A DNA stretch of 64,000 nucleotides from Christiangramia salexigens (GTDB lineage Bacteria; Bacteroidota; Bacteroidia; Flavobacteriales; Flavobacteriaceae), in assembly GCF_001889005.1 (NCBI RefSeq), contig NZ_CP018153.1, forward strand, positions 1,212,501 through 1,276,500, in the 5' to 3' direction. The position numbers were made by a program, and so were the translations under genes. The number at the start of each line of letters is the position of its first letter. The first letter of the stretch is position 1. The notes beneath the pieces were generated by a model. It saw nothing but the letters and a program-made list of their open reading frames with translations, was not told the DNA's origin and did no database searches. Positions 53,952-63,692 of the stretch are shown here, in pieces.

Positions 53952-54947
53952 TTAGAGCGTAGGTAGAATTACCGTATCTATCGCATGTATCACTCCATTA
54001 GTAGCTTGGACATCCACGGCAATAATTGTAGACGTCCTGTTATTCACATCAGTTATTACCGCATTATCACCAAGATTAATTGTAAAGGATTCTCCCTGAA
54101 AAGTGGCAACGCTCATTCCGTCTGAAAGTTCATCGGAAGTCACATTATTTTCGGTAACCACATGATAAGAAAGGACGGCGGCAAGAGTTTCAGCATCAAT
54201 ATCGGCCAGCGAATCTAAGTCAAGTTCATCCAGCAGGTTTACAAATGCATCGTTAGTTGGTGCAAATACAGTAAACGGCGCAGGTGAATCAGACAACATA
54301 AGTGTTTCAACAAATGTATAGGAATCTTCACGCGTTAACGCCTGTACCAGGATCTCGAAAGTAGGATCTGCAAGAGCAAATGTGGTAATATTGGGCAATC
54401 CAATAACAGCATCTACAGCATGTATCACTCCATTATCAACTTCAACATCTGCAGTAGTTACATTACTCACGCCGTTTAATTTTACACCGTTTTCCGTATT
54501 GATATAAAGACTTAAATTTTTACCCTCCGGACCGGCCGTAGACAGGCTTTGAATATAGCCCGTTGAAAGATCGGCAGCTTTTATCACTCCGGCCTGTACA
54601 TGATTCAATAAAACCTGAGTTAACACCTCTACCGGTACCTCATCAAGTGATTCGAAATCATTTGCATCAAGAAAGGCTGCAAAAGCATCATTATCTGGTG
54701 CAAAAACCGTGTAGTTGGCATCGCCGTCCAGAGTAGCTGACAAACCGGTAACCTCTAAAGCGGCAGCAAGGGATGAATAATTATCATTATTGCTTGCAAA
54801 GTCTGCTATAGTCGTGGTCTCTGCTCCCTCACCATTTCCTGGATCTACTACCATAACATCATCCTCATCACTGTCACAGGCTGAAAAACACAAGGCTATA
54901 ACTACCGCCATAACAGATAAACGCGCATTTTTTAAAATAAAATTCAT
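53952..54947 (-). CDS. Lipoprotein with two fasciclin (FAS1) domains
   Basis: The 331-residue protein has a lipobox 'VVIALCFSACDSDEDD' (Cys near 24) and two FAS1 domains (about 48-185 and 190-330). Each shows 'FTVFAPTNDAFxxLL' and 'LxxHV', with 'GVIHAVDAVIGLPN' and 'GVIHAIDTVILPTL' at their ends. Such proteins mediate adhesion or surface association. The Asp/Glu run after the Cys favours outer-membrane or surface exposure in Bacteroidetes. It is divergent from the YwqK-like gene. Confidence 0.94.
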   Translation of the reverse strand: MNFILKNARLSVMAVVIALCFSACDSDEDDVMVVDPGNGEGAETTTIADFASNNDNYSSLAAALEVTGLSATLDGDANYTVFAPDNDAFAAFLDANDFESLDEVPVEVLTQVLLNHVQAGVIKAADLSTGYIQSLSTAGPEGKNLSLYINTENGVKLNGVSNVTTADVEVDNGVIHAVDAVIGLPNITTFALADPTFEILVQALTREDSYTFVETLMLSDSPAPFTVFAPTNDAFVNLLDELDLDSLADIDAETLAAVLSYHVVTENNVTSDELSDGMSVATFQGESFTINLGDNAVITDVNNRTSTIIAVDVQATNGVIHAIDTVILPTL

Positions 54948-55035
54948 AATTCCAAGTTTTAATTATTACTTCGTTTTTGATTTTTTATAAATGTAGAACC
55001 AAAAGCTTTGTAGTTTTGTTTAATATTTGTTAATT

Positions 55036-55701
55036 ATGATTAAACATTTTGAAATTTTAACTTTATGCCTCTTATTTTCAATCACTTCCATCGCCCAGAA
55101 GAATAAATTTGATGAGAATGGCGAACGTCATGGCTATTGGAAAGTAGATTTTGAGGGTGCCGGAACACCAAAATTTGAAGGTAATTTTGAGCATGGCAAT
55201 GAAACAGGAACCTTTAAATTCTATAAAAAAGGATTTTATGACCATCCGGCTGCAATTATGAATTTTTCTAAAACCACAGATTCTGTTCATGTGGTATATT
55301 ATACTCAAACCGGAAAACCCATCAGCGAGGGTAAGATGTGCGACAAAAAACGGGAAGGCAATTGGGTATATTATCATAAGGACTCCGACAGCATCATGAT
55401 GCGTGAAACCTATAAAAATGATACCCTGCATGGATTACAGAAAACCTATTTCCCCAATGGAAAGCTTGCAGAAAAAACGATATATCAAAGAGGAGAAAAG
55501 AATGGGGAGAGTTTCATATATGCAGACAATGGTCAGGTAACAAAGGAACTGCATTATAAAAATGGAATGCTACATGGTCCTGCTGTTTATTTTACTGTTA
55601 AAGGCGTAAAATCTATCGAAGGTTTTTATACAGAAGGAAAGAAGTCCGGAACCTGGAAATATTTTTCTGATGGAAAATTAGAAGAAGAAATAGAGTACTA
55701 A
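55036..55701 (+). CDS. Exported YwqK-type protein with MORN-like repeats
   Basis: Start 55036 (MIKHFEILTLCLLFSITSIAQ) gives a signal peptide; an upstream alternative codon is less suitable. The mature 200 residues consist of about six MORN-like repeats (GExxGxWxYYHxDG type, e.g. 'KREGNWVYYHKDSD', 'GEKNGESFIYADNGQ', 'KKSGTWKYFSDGKLE'). The family includes the YwqK antitoxin, but exported MORN proteins in Bacteroidetes are common and probably envelope-associated. No toxin gene is seen next to it. Confidence 0.82.
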   Translation: MIKHFEILTLCLLFSITSIAQKNKFDENGERHGYWKVDFEGAGTPKFEGNFEHGNETGTFKFYKKGFYDHPAAIMNFSKTTDSVHVVYYTQTGKPISEGKMCDKKREGNWVYYHKDSDSIMMRETYKNDTLHGLQKTYFPNGKLAEKTIYQRGEKNGESFIYADNGQVTKELHYKNGMLHGPAVYFTVKGVKSIEGFYTEGKKSGTWKYFSDGKLEEEIEY

Positions 55702-55742
55702 ATCCAAATTTGAATATATTTAACCTGCTAAACTTAACTATT

Positions 55743-56159
55743 ATGAAAAAAATATTCTTTTTACTTATATCAATCGCTGTCCTTACTTCATGTAGCGACG
55801 ATGATGATAGCATTACAGATGATGGCACCAAAATTATTGGCAAATGGTTTCTTATAGACATAAGAATTGCTGGTAGTCAAAATAATCTATCGGAATGCAA
55901 CCAAAATTCGTATATCCAATTTAATGCTGATAATACTTCAAAATCAGAATTCTATGATGATTCTGAAGGAGAATCTGAAGTGGAATGTAAACTTGAAGAC
56001 TCTAATGAAGGTGAGTGGAAATATCTAGGAAATAACCGGTACCAGATCTATGTTCCTAATTTTGGAAACCAAACAGGGAATGTAAATTTTGTAAACGATA
56101 CCAGATTTATTTTTACGAGCTCGGAAATTCCAGGAGGTGAGGTTGTATTCGAGAAGTAG
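55743..56159 (+). CDS. Small lipocalin-like lipoprotein
   Basis: Start 55743 (MKKIFFLLISIAVLTSCSDDDD) is chosen for the lipobox (Cys near 17); an earlier frame from 55710 would add residues ahead of the signal. The 138-residue protein then shows 'KIIGKWFLIDIRIAG', 'YIQFNADNTSKSEFYDDSE' and 'GEWKYLGNNRYQIY', the pattern of Flavobacteriaceae lipocalin-like domains. Ligand unknown. Surface or outer-membrane anchored. Confidence 0.8.
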   Translation: MKKIFFLLISIAVLTSCSDDDDSITDDGTKIIGKWFLIDIRIAGSQNNLSECNQNSYIQFNADNTSKSEFYDDSEGESEVECKLEDSNEGEWKYLGNNRYQIYVPNFGNQTGNVNFVNDTRFIFTSSEIPGGEVVFEK

Positions 56160-56176
56160 AATAAATTCAATACTCT

Positions 56177-56206
56177 AAAAAGGTGGCTTTCGCCACCTTT
56201 TTTTAT
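56177..56206 (+). terminator. Terminator before mnmA
   Basis: AAAAAGGTGGC and GCCACCTTTTT with a TTTC loop, followed by a T run. Confidence 0.92.
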
Positions 56207-56271
56207 TTCGTAATTTTGCAGCGTTCTAACCGACTCTTATTGCAGTTGGAATAAAGCTAAGTTAAAGAAGA

Positions 56272-57459
56272 ATGAAAAAAGTAGTTGTTGGTCTTTCCGG
56301 AGGAGTAGATTCAAGTGTTACAGCCCACTTATTAAAAGAGCAGGGTTATGAAGTTATAGGCCTTTTTATGAAGAACTGGCATGATGATTCTGTAACGATC
56401 TCAGACGAATGTCCCTGGCTGGATGACAGTAATGATGCGATGATGGTGGCCGACAAACTAGGCATCCCCTTCCAAACCGTGGATCTTAGCGAAGAATATA
56501 AGGAGCGTATCGTAGATTATATGTTCAATGAATATGAAAAGGGACGTACGCCCAATCCTGATGTTCTATGTAACCGCGAGATCAAGTTTGATGTCTTCAT
56601 GAAAATTGCGCTTTCACTTGGAGCAGATTATGTTGCTACCGGGCATTATTGCCGAAAAGCTGAATTTGAAAAAGACGGCAAGACCGTTTATAGACTACTT
56701 TCAGGAAAAGATAATAATAAGGATCAATCCTATTTCCTTTGTCAGTTAACACAGGAACAATTATCCAAAACCCTGTTCCCGATTGGGGAACTTCAAAAAT
56801 CTGAGGTAAGAGAGATAGCCGCGGCACAAGATCTTGTTACGGCAGATAAAAAAGATTCACAAGGGCTTTGCTTTATTGGAAAAGTAAGGCTGCCAGATTT
56901 TCTTCAACAAAAATTGAAACCTAAAGAAGGCGTAATTGTAGAAGTACCTGCAACTACCGATGTTTTTCAAAAAGAAGACAAAAATTTCAATTCCAGAATA
57001 GAAGAGCTTGAATACCTTTCCAGCAAATATCAATATAGTATGAAAGACGGGAAGGTCGTGGGTAAACATCAGGGAGCACACTACTTCACGAAAGGCCAGC
57101 GAAAAGGCCTTGCGGTAGGTGGAACACCGGCACCTCTGTTTGTAATAGATACCGATGTAGAAGAGAATGTGATCTATACCGGACAGGGTAAGGATCATCC
57201 TGGCATTTACAGAAAAGCACTATTTGTAAGTCCTGAAGAAACCCACTGGGTAAGACAGGATCTTGCTATTACAGATGGAGAAGAATTAAAGGTGCAGGCT
57301 CGTATTAGATATCGTCAACCGCTTCAGGACGCCGTATTGTATCAAACTGAACATGGCATGTATATCGTTTTTGATAAGCCACAGGCTTCGATCACAGAAG
57401 GTCAGTTTGTAGCATGGTATCATGAAGATGAATTACTAGGTTCAGGAGTAATTTCTTAA
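56272..57459 (+). CDS. mnmA: tRNA-specific 2-thiouridylase MnmA
   Basis: The 395-residue protein transfers sulfur to U34 of tRNAs for Lys, Glu and Gln. Evidence: PP-loop '[17 protein letters not shown]', '[16 protein letters not shown]' with the first catalytic Cys, 'ATGHYCR', '[12 protein letters not shown]', and '[17 protein letters not shown]' with the second Cys. The C-terminal beta domain contains '[14 protein letters not shown]'. The length is normal. The next gene, a flavin monooxygenase, starts 20 bp later. Confidence 0.97.
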   Translation: MKKVVVGLSGGVDSSVTAHLLKEQGYEVIGLFMKNWHDDSVTISDECPWLDDSNDAMMVADKLGIPFQTVDLSEEYKERIVDYMFNEYEKGRTPNPDVLCNREIKFDVFMKIALSLGADYVATGHYCRKAEFEKDGKTVYRLLSGKDNNKDQSYFLCQLTQEQLSKTLFPIGELQKSEVREIAAAQDLVTADKKDSQGLCFIGKVRLPDFLQQKLKPKEGVIVEVPATTDVFQKEDKNFNSRIEELEYLSSKYQYSMKDGKVVGKHQGAHYFTKGQRKGLAVGGTPAPLFVIDTDVEENVIYTGQGKDHPGIYRKALFVSPEETHWVRQDLAITDGEELKVQARIRYRQPLQDAVLYQTEHGMYIVFDKPQASITEGQFVAWYHEDELLGSGVIS

Positions 57460-57479
57460 TTTCGGATAAAATTCAACAG

Positions 57480-58424
57480 ATGCCGTCAAATCGAATAACC
57501 GAACTTTTCAATATAGAATATCCAATAATTCAGGCCGGAATGATCTGGGCCAGCGGATGGAAATTGGCCAGCGCCGTTTCCAATGCCGGAGGTCTTGGGA
57601 TCATCGGTGCAGGGTCTATGTATCCGGAAGTTCTAAGGGAGCATATTCAAAAGTGCAAAAAGGCAACTTCAAAACCCTTTGGTGTGAATGTCCCTATGCT
57701 CTACCCAGATCTTGAGCAGATCATGGAGATCATCAAGGAGGAAAAAGTGGAGATCGTTTTTACCTCTGCGGGTAACCCGAAAGTCTGGACAAAACATCTT
57801 CAGGAGCACGGAATTAAAGTAGTGCATGTGGTGAGTAGTGTGAAATTTGCATTAAAATCTCAGGAGGCAGGTGTAGATGCTGTTGTAGCCGAAGGTTTTG
57901 AAGCCGGAGGACATAATGGAAGAGATGAGACCACTACATTTACTCTAATTCCAATGGTTAAGGAGCAGATCTCTATTCCGCTTATCGCAGCCGGAGGTAT
58001 TGCGACAGGAAGAGGCATGCTGGCCGCCATGATCCTTGGTGCAGACGCGGTACAGGTAGGAAGCCGATTTGTGGCTACACCCGAAGCTTCTTCCCACAGG
58101 AACTTTAAAGAGATGGTAGTAAATGCCAAAGAGGGCGACACTATACTTACCCTTAAAGAACTTGCGCCTGTACGCCTGTTAAAGAATAAATTCTATGAGG
58201 ACATTCGGGAGTTATATACCAAAACTCCTTCAAAAGAAGAACTTATAGATCTGTTAGGCCGTGCCCGTGCTAAAAAAGGCATGTTTGAAGGTGATCTTGA
58301 GGAAGGTGAACTGGAAATAGGCCAGATCTCAGGTTTGATAAACGACATCAAGCCAGCCGCTCAGATCGTTGAAGAAATGCTCAACGAATTCGAAACTGCA
58401 AAGAAAGAAGTAGCAGAACTTTAA
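57480..58424 (+). CDS. Nitronate monooxygenase/FabK-like flavoprotein
   Basis: The 314-residue TIM-barrel flavoprotein has 'YPIIQAGMIWASGWKLASAV', 'GLGIIGAGSMYPEVLREH', 'FGVNVPMLYPDLEQIMEII', 'EGFEAGGHNGRDETTTF', and the FMN phosphate site 'AAGGIATGRGMLAAMILGAD'. Both nitronate monooxygenase and the enoyl-ACP reductase FabK share this pattern; the sequence does not decide between them. It follows mnmA closely. Its stop shares a TTAA with the convergent DUF922 gene. Confidence 0.9.
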   Translation: MPSNRITELFNIEYPIIQAGMIWASGWKLASAVSNAGGLGIIGAGSMYPEVLREHIQKCKKATSKPFGVNVPMLYPDLEQIMEIIKEEKVEIVFTSAGNPKVWTKHLQEHGIKVVHVVSSVKFALKSQEAGVDAVVAEGFEAGGHNGRDETTTFTLIPMVKEQISIPLIAAGGIATGRGMLAAMILGADAVQVGSRFVATPEASSHRNFKEMVVNAKEGDTILTLKELAPVRLLKNKFYEDIRELYTKTPSKEELIDLLGRARAKKGMFEGDLEEGELEIGQISGLINDIKPAAQIVEEMLNEFETAKKEVAEL

Positions 58425-58969
58425 TCCTGATATTCTCTTAATAGTTCCAGCTCATGGCTAATTTTGTTACGCCATAATTGCTGCGCATTCCGGTTTTCTC
58501 CATGGGAAGATTCTCGGTCAAATTTATTCTGCATTGCTTCCCTCTCAGACTCGATCCTATTGTAAATTGACTTTAGATCACGTCTTATTGTTCTTCCAAT
58601 TTCATAGTTATAAAGGGCTTTCCGAAGTATACGCACGTGTAATTCTGAAATATCGAAATGTAATTGCTCGTGAGCAAGCAGGTAAGCGCTGTTATTTGAA
58701 TCTTTCTTTACCCAGGATAAAAGAGGGTAAAAATAAGTGAAGACCTCGAATTTAAGATCTGGCTTGCCACCAGCAGTACTATAGTTCCAGTTAAAACTTA
58801 AGCCTGAATTTGTATTCGCAGAATATGAAAGAGAATCTACAGGAGTAGCTTTAAAATCTGACCAAACCAAAGGTCGCTCACTATCCCATTCTACTTTTTC
58901 CTCACTTTTTTGGGCAGTTAAGCTTATTGAAAAAGGTAAAAGGACCAGTAAAAGCCCAGCCCTTATCAT
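58421..58969 (-). CDS. DUF922 family exported HExxH protein
   Basis: The 182-residue protein has a signal peptide ending 'FSISLTAQ', followed by a DUF922 domain. It carries 'LLAHEQLHFDISELHVRIL' with the HExxH zinc motif (HEQLH) and 'PLVWSDFKATPVDS' at the start. Family members are predicted secreted zinc peptidases. It overlaps the upstream OsmC gene by 4 bases (ATGA), and it is the last gene of the leftward guaA operon. Confidence 0.87.
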   Translation of the reverse strand: MIRAGLLLVLLPFSISLTAQKSEEKVEWDSERPLVWSDFKATPVDSLSYSANTNSGLSFNWNYSTAGGKPDLKFEVFTYFYPLLSWVKKDSNNSAYLLAHEQLHFDISELHVRILRKALYNYEIGRTIRRDLKSIYNRIESEREAMQNKFDRESSHGENRNAQQLWRNKISHELELLREYQD

Positions 58970-59367
58970 GAATAATTAAAGGTAATAAGCTTTTCTATTT
59001 CAGGATGTAGACTATGAAGAACCGGACAGGTTCTTGCTGTATTTTCCAGGATCTTATTTTCCTTATCACCGTATGATGCAGGAAAATCCACAACAACTTC
59101 GATTTTTGAAATACGTCTTGGGTCTGAAGCCATGGTTTTAGTAACCTGGGCAGTAGTCCCTTTGATATCAAGATCCATCCCGGCAGCCTTAATTCCCATA
59201 ACTGTGATCATGCAAGTGGCAAGTGCTGTAGCGACAGTATCTGTAGGAGAGAAAGCCTCCCCTTTACCGTGATTATCAACCGGAGCATCTGTGATCATCT
59301 TAGATCCACTTTGAATATGCTCAGATTCTGTTCTTAAATCGCCAAGGTATTTTACTTTAGAAGTCAT
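58966..59367 (-). CDS. OsmC/Ohr-family protein
   Basis: A 133-residue OsmC-like protein with 'FSPTDTVATALATCMITVMG' containing the peroxidatic-type Cys, and the second Cys in 'ARTCPVLHSLHPEIEKLI'. Both redox cysteines are present, as in peroxide-reducing OsmC/Ohr enzymes. It overlaps the LysM gene by 11 bases and the DUF922 gene by 4, so it is tightly coupled in the operon. It may protect against organic peroxides. Confidence 0.93.
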   Translation of the reverse strand: MTSKVKYLGDLRTESEHIQSGSKMITDAPVDNHGKGEAFSPTDTVATALATCMITVMGIKAAGMDLDIKGTTAQVTKTMASDPRRISKIEVVVDFPASYGDKENKILENTARTCPVLHSLHPEIEKLITFNYS

Positions 59368-61315
59368 TTGCGTTGCTTATGGTTAGATCTTCATTCAATT
59401 TAAGAATATAAATGGCATCATTCACAAAGCCTCCACCCGCATTAGGCAGATAGTGGAATTTACTTTCGTAATACTCTGTATAGCCCGGGTATCTCTCAAA
59501 TGACTCATATAAATTCTCTGCCGAAGCCAGTCTTAATAAAACATCCAGACTAAGATCATATCCTCTTATCGCGTATTGGTTAGGCTGAATTCCAAATCGC
59601 TTCTCATAGGCATTTATGAAATCTTTCGTCGCTTCAGTATCATATTCTTTATCTACTGAAGGATAATGAAATTTCAATTTACCTAAATGATTATTAGAGA
59701 TAATATCATTTTCATACACATTACTCTTATTGGTCGTTAGCAATGTGATATCATGCTTCCTGGCAAGACGGTTAAGTGCAGAGGTCGCACTGCTTACAAT
59801 ATTGATATTATCAGACTCAAGGATTACCCAGTTCTTCCCCGCCGTAAGCACTTCGGTTAAGCGGGCTTCAGAAACAAAATTATCTGTTGGGTTTACAAAT
59901 CTTGCGCCTGGCAACATGTTTCCAAGTTGAGATTTGATCTGAAAAGACTTCCCGTCAGCTACGATTATCACATTCTTGCCGGCAGCATTTCTGGAAATAT
60001 AATCCAGCATTGCATTCTGCATGATTTCGTCTGTAGGACGCGATTGGAATAGATTCTCATGACCTTTCATACTGCGGTTAGACAGCGGATTAATCACCGG
60101 AACATCCATGCTTTCAAGTCTGGAAGCCGCTACCTCTGTAGGGCTTTGCAAAAGAGGTCCAATAACAGCATCTACATTCGTAAAATTATTGGTGTTAATG
60201 ATATTAGCAACCTCCGCTCCATTCTGCTTGGTATCATATACCTTAAGATTGGTTGAGATCCCTAAACTCTTAGCCTCATCTATCGCCATCAAAACTCCGG
60301 AATAAAAATCCAGTGAAATCCTTACCACACGTTCGTTAAGGATCATTTTTCTATAGGTTCCAAGGCTGTCTTCCTCTATTTTATTTAGATGATAAGGCAG
60401 CATTAGCACGATCTCCTTAGGCTTATAATTATTGATAGAAGCTTTCAGGTCTGTTTTATTCCCCGCAGCCTCATCATAGTTAAAAGTTGCATTATCCGAA
60501 GAGGAAGCATCACCCTCGTTCTTCTCAGGAACTTTTAGGATCATTCCGAATTTAAGACCATCCTGAAGTGCAGGATTAAGCCTTTTTAGTGAATCCTGAC
60601 TTACACCGAAGCGCTGGGATAGATTAAAAAGGGTTTCCCTTGGCTGTACCTCATAAAACCTGAAACGTTCGTCGGTAATAATCACAGGCTCATCTTCCAG
60701 CACATTAGTGCCCACACGAATCATCATCCCGGGACGCAATTCACCTGCTTTGGGATTAAGAGCTTCAAGCTCTTTAACCGTCATTCCATATTTTCTGGCA
60801 ATACCAAATTTAGTCTCTTTAGGAAGTACTATATGTTCCCTCGTACTGCTAATCTGTTGCACTTTAGGTTCGGATTGTCTCCCGGCAGGTTGCGGCTGTT
60901 GCATAGAAGCCATCGCACCCGGAACCGGAATTCTAATAAGTTCTCCTACCTGTAGTTCCTTAGAGTAAAGCTGCTTATTAAACCTTTTAATATCCTCGAT
61001 TTCAACACCATATTGCTTAGATAAACTATAGAGAGTTTCTTTTCTTTCAACACGATGTTCACGAAACTGAGTTGAAACAGCTTCAGAATTTGTAGAACGC
61101 GGAACATTTACCGGAATAACCAATTTTTCATTGACTCCTATGCCATTTTTAGCATCGGGATTATATTTGTAAATGTCTTCCTCATCAATATCATAAGCCT
61201 GAGATATACTAAAGACAGTTTCTCCTTTCTGAACAGTATGATATTTATACGACTGTGCATTAGCAGAGATCGTATAGATCTGAAAAAGAAAACAAATTAC
61301 AAATAGGTACTTCAT
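59357..61315 (-). CDS. LysM-repeat protein with periplasmic-binding (amino-acid-binding-like) domain
   Basis: Start 61315 (MKYLFVICFLFQIYTISANAQ) gives the signal peptide; the TTG at 61324 is less likely. Four LysM modules follow (about residues 25-70, 85-132, 160-200, 215-262; e.g. 'HTVQKGETVFSISQAYDI', 'ERKETLYSLSKQYGVEI'). A C-terminal type-1 periplasmic-binding fold comes next (about 300-640), with 'VLMPYHLNKIEEDS' and 'YDTKQNGAEVANIINTNNF'. LysM binds peptidoglycan, so the protein is likely fixed to the wall while sensing or binding a ligand. It sits between guaA and osmC in a leftward operon. Confidence 0.93.
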   Translation of the reverse strand: MKYLFVICFLFQIYTISANAQSYKYHTVQKGETVFSISQAYDIDEEDIYKYNPDAKNGIGVNEKLVIPVNVPRSTNSEAVSTQFREHRVERKETLYSLSKQYGVEIEDIKRFNKQLYSKELQVGELIRIPVPGAMASMQQPQPAGRQSEPKVQQISSTREHIVLPKETKFGIARKYGMTVKELEALNPKAGELRPGMMIRVGTNVLEDEPVIITDERFRFYEVQPRETLFNLSQRFGVSQDSLKRLNPALQDGLKFGMILKVPEKNEGDASSSDNATFNYDEAAGNKTDLKASINNYKPKEIVLMLPYHLNKIEEDSLGTYRKMILNERVVRISLDFYSGVLMAIDEAKSLGISTNLKVYDTKQNGAEVANIINTNNFTNVDAVIGPLLQSPTEVAASRLESMDVPVINPLSNRSMKGHENLFQSRPTDEIMQNAMLDYISRNAAGKNVIIVADGKSFQIKSQLGNMLPGARFVNPTDNFVSEARLTEVLTAGKNWVILESDNINIVSSATSALNRLARKHDITLLTTNKSNVYENDIISNNHLGKLKFHYPSVDKEYDTEATKDFINAYEKRFGIQPNQYAIRGYDLSLDVLLRLASAENLYESFERYPGYTEYYESKFHYLPNAGGGFVNDAIYILKLNEDLTISNANDF

Positions 61316-61345
61316 TATGGTCAATTTAGGTTTAAAAGCTATTCT

Positions 61346-62875
61346 CTATTCCCACTCGATAGTAGCAGGTGGTTTTGAGCTTATATCATATACTACTCTA
61401 TTAACGCCCTTAACCCTGTTTATTATTGTATTCGAGGTTTTTTGTAAAAATTCATATGGTAAATTCACCCAATCGGCAGTCATCCCGTCTGTAGATTCCA
61501 CCGCTCTTAAGGCTACTACCTGCTCATAGGTTCTCTCATCTCCCATTACTCCTACAGATTGCACCGGAAGCAGGATCGCTCCAGCTTGCCAAACCTTATC
61601 ATAAAGCATCCAGTCTCTAAGACCCTGAATAAAGATATGATCTACTTCCTGAAGTATTCTTACCTTTTCTGCAGTTATATCTCCAAGTATTCTTATAGCA
61701 AGACCCGGGCCAGGAAAAGGATGTCTCCCCAGTAATTCTTTATCTATTTCAAGCTCTGCACCTACTCTTCTAACTTCATCCTTAAATAACATTCTAAGCG
61801 GCTCCACAACTTTCAATTTCATAAAATCTGGCAAACCGCCAACATTATGATGAGATTTAATAGTTACCGATGGTCCATTTACAGAAACAGATTCTATCAC
61901 ATCAGGATAAATTGTACCCTGTGCCAGATAAGTTACATCTGTAATTTCATGAGCCTCATCATCAAAGACCTCGATAAACGTATTTCCAATAGCTTTTCTT
62001 TTTTCTTCAGGATCACTAAGCCCTTTAAGAGCTTTTAGAAATCTGTCTGAAGCATCTACGCCTTTTACATTAAGCCCCATATGCTTGTACTGATCCAGAA
62101 CGCTTTCAAATTCGTTCTTTCTAAGAAGCCCATTGTTAACGAAGATACAATAAAGCCTGTCTCCAATGGCTTTATTAAGTAATACAGCCGCGACAGTAGA
62201 ATCCACTCCACCGCTAAGACCAAGTACTACTTTATCATCACCAATCTTTTCCTTTAGCTCAGAAACCGTAAGATCTACAAAAGCCCCTGGTGTCCAGGAT
62301 TGTTTTGTTCCTGCAATTCTTACCAGAAAGTTCTCCAATAATTGCTTCCCATCGGTTGAATGATATACTTCCGGATGGAACTGGATCGCATAGGTTTGTT
62401 CTCCGTCTATTCTGTAAGCGGCATTTAGTACATCTGAAGTACTAGCCAGCCTAACAGCATTTTCGGGAAGTTCTTTTATCGTATCACTATGACTCATCCA
62501 TACCTGGGAATTCTCTTTGATATCAGCGAATAATTCCTCGGCATCTTTGATCACCGTCAGGTTTGCTCTTCCATATTCGCGGGTACCTGATGGCTCCACT
62601 CTGCCGCCATTAAAATGGGCAAGGTATTGCGCACCATAACAAACTGCTAAAATTGGCAATTTGCCGCGAATTTGTGAAAGATCAGGATGCGGTGCATCTT
62701 CAGCTCTAACCGAAAACGGACTTCCGGAAAGGATAACCGCTTTAAAACCTGATAAATCTTCTGGTATTTTACTATAGGGATAAATTTCGCAGTAAATGTT
62801 CAGCTCTCGAACTCTTCGCGCGATAAGCTGGGTGTACTGCGAGCCAAAATCTAGGATGAGTACGTTATTTTGCAT
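61346..62875 (-). CDS. guaA: GMP synthase (glutamine-hydrolysing)
   Basis: Start ATG 62875 is chosen; an in-frame TTG two codons earlier is not needed. The 509-residue protein has the glutaminase with '[19 protein letters not shown]', nucleophile '[11 protein letters not shown]' and 'FHPEVYHS'. The ATP pyrophosphatase loop is '[18 protein letters not shown]'. The C-terminal dimer domain has '[16 protein letters not shown]'. It makes GMP from XMP. The promoter -7 box ends three bases before the ATG, so the message may be leaderless. It heads the operon guaA-LysM-osmC-DUF922. Confidence 0.98.
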   Translation of the reverse strand: MQNNVLILDFGSQYTQLIARRVRELNIYCEIYPYSKIPEDLSGFKAVILSGSPFSVRAEDAPHPDLSQIRGKLPILAVCYGAQYLAHFNGGRVEPSGTREYGRANLTVIKDAEELFADIKENSQVWMSHSDTIKELPENAVRLASTSDVLNAAYRIDGEQTYAIQFHPEVYHSTDGKQLLENFLVRIAGTKQSWTPGAFVDLTVSELKEKIGDDKVVLGLSGGVDSTVAAVLLNKAIGDRLYCIFVNNGLLRKNEFESVLDQYKHMGLNVKGVDASDRFLKALKGLSDPEEKRKAIGNTFIEVFDDEAHEITDVTYLAQGTIYPDVIESVSVNGPSVTIKSHHNVGGLPDFMKLKVVEPLRMLFKDEVRRVGAELEIDKELLGRHPFPGPGLAIRILGDITAEKVRILQEVDHIFIQGLRDWMLYDKVWQAGAILLPVQSVGVMGDERTYEQVVALRAVESTDGMTADWVNLPYEFLQKTSNTIINRVKGVNRVVYDISSKPPATIEWE

Positions 62876-62878
62876 GTG

Positions 62879-62886
62879 CAAAAATA
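62879..62886 (-). promoter_or_regulatory. -7 promoter element TATTTTTG directly before guaA
   Basis: On the minus strand TATTTTTG precedes ATG by three bases, with a TTTT -33 candidate 18 bp upstream. Transcription would begin at or next to the start codon. Confidence 0.6.
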
Positions 62887-63007
62887 GGAATTTGGCATAA
62901 AAATAAAACCCGGTTCCCGATTAATTTTATGCTTCTATGCGCTTAAAAACCTATCGCACTAAAATAGGCCTGAGAAAATGAAAATTCTCGTTATTAAATT
63001 ATAAAAT

Positions 63008-63038
63008 AATGGCTCCAACAGAAATTCTGTCAAAGCCA
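63008..63038 (-). terminator. Possible terminator after the SnoaL gene
   Basis: Reading leftward, TGGCT and AGCCA enclose ACAGAA/TTCTGT, followed by a T/A-rich tail. The stem is interrupted, so confidence is moderate. Confidence 0.5.
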
Positions 63039-63066
63039 CTAATTCCTGGTTAGATAGTACGTAAAC

Positions 63067-63516
63067 TTACTTCATTCCTGCAGATGAGCTCACCATATCC
63101 CGATATATTTTCCATTCTCCATCTGCTTTTTTCCATAAGGTGGAATAATGACCATGATCTACTTTCATACCTTCTTTATTATGCATCTCATAATTCCCAA
63201 TTTCATAGGCATAATCCCCAAAGTCCATTACTTCCTCTGTATTAATTACAAGTTTCATTCCCTGTTCTGTCATCGGTTTATGAGCAGCAGTAATGGCTTC
63301 TCTTCCACTCATTGGAGCAAAACCGGATAATTTCAGCATCGCATCCTCAGCAAAATAGCTTCCAAATTCTGCTAGATTACCGGCTTCCATGTGTTTTTGC
63401 ATCTGTTTACTATTCTTTTCAATTTGGGATTTTACATCCGCAGATGCTGTTTCCTGACTGTAACCGGAAATACTTACTGCCAAACAAAGCGACAGGATCA
63501 AAATTACTTTTTTCAT
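63067..63516 (-). CDS. Exported SnoaL/DUF4440-like protein
   Basis: The 149-residue protein has a signal peptide ending 'SISGYSQ' and one NTF2-like domain: 'NSKQMQKHMEAGNLAEFGSYF', 'KLSGFAPMSGREAITA', and the C-terminal 'HYSTLWKKADGEWKIYRDM'. This is the DUF4440/YybH-type fold with a small-molecule pocket. No catalytic residues are clear. It resembles in fold the tandem SnoaL protein at 2315, but it has one domain. Confidence 0.9.
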   Translation of the reverse strand: MKKVILILSLCLAVSISGYSQETASADVKSQIEKNSKQMQKHMEAGNLAEFGSYFAEDAMLKLSGFAPMSGREAITAAHKPMTEQGMKLVINTEEVMDFGDYAYEIGNYEMHNKEGMKVDHGHYSTLWKKADGEWKIYRDMVSSSAGMK

Positions 63517-63692
63517 GATTATGTTAGTTTATGATTAATAGCTTAACCATAATTCAAGTAAAAAGTTCTTAGATAGATCTGAGTTTGATCATTATCTGGT
63601 AGGGTTCTGCATAGCAGACGCGATAATGCATATGAATTTACAAAAAATTCATATTATGCTGATTTATAATCCAATAGATTTTTTTACAGATC

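Noticed and set aside
55036..55701. Toxin-antitoxin role for the YwqK-like protein
   Set aside because: No toxin gene adjacent, and the protein is exported.
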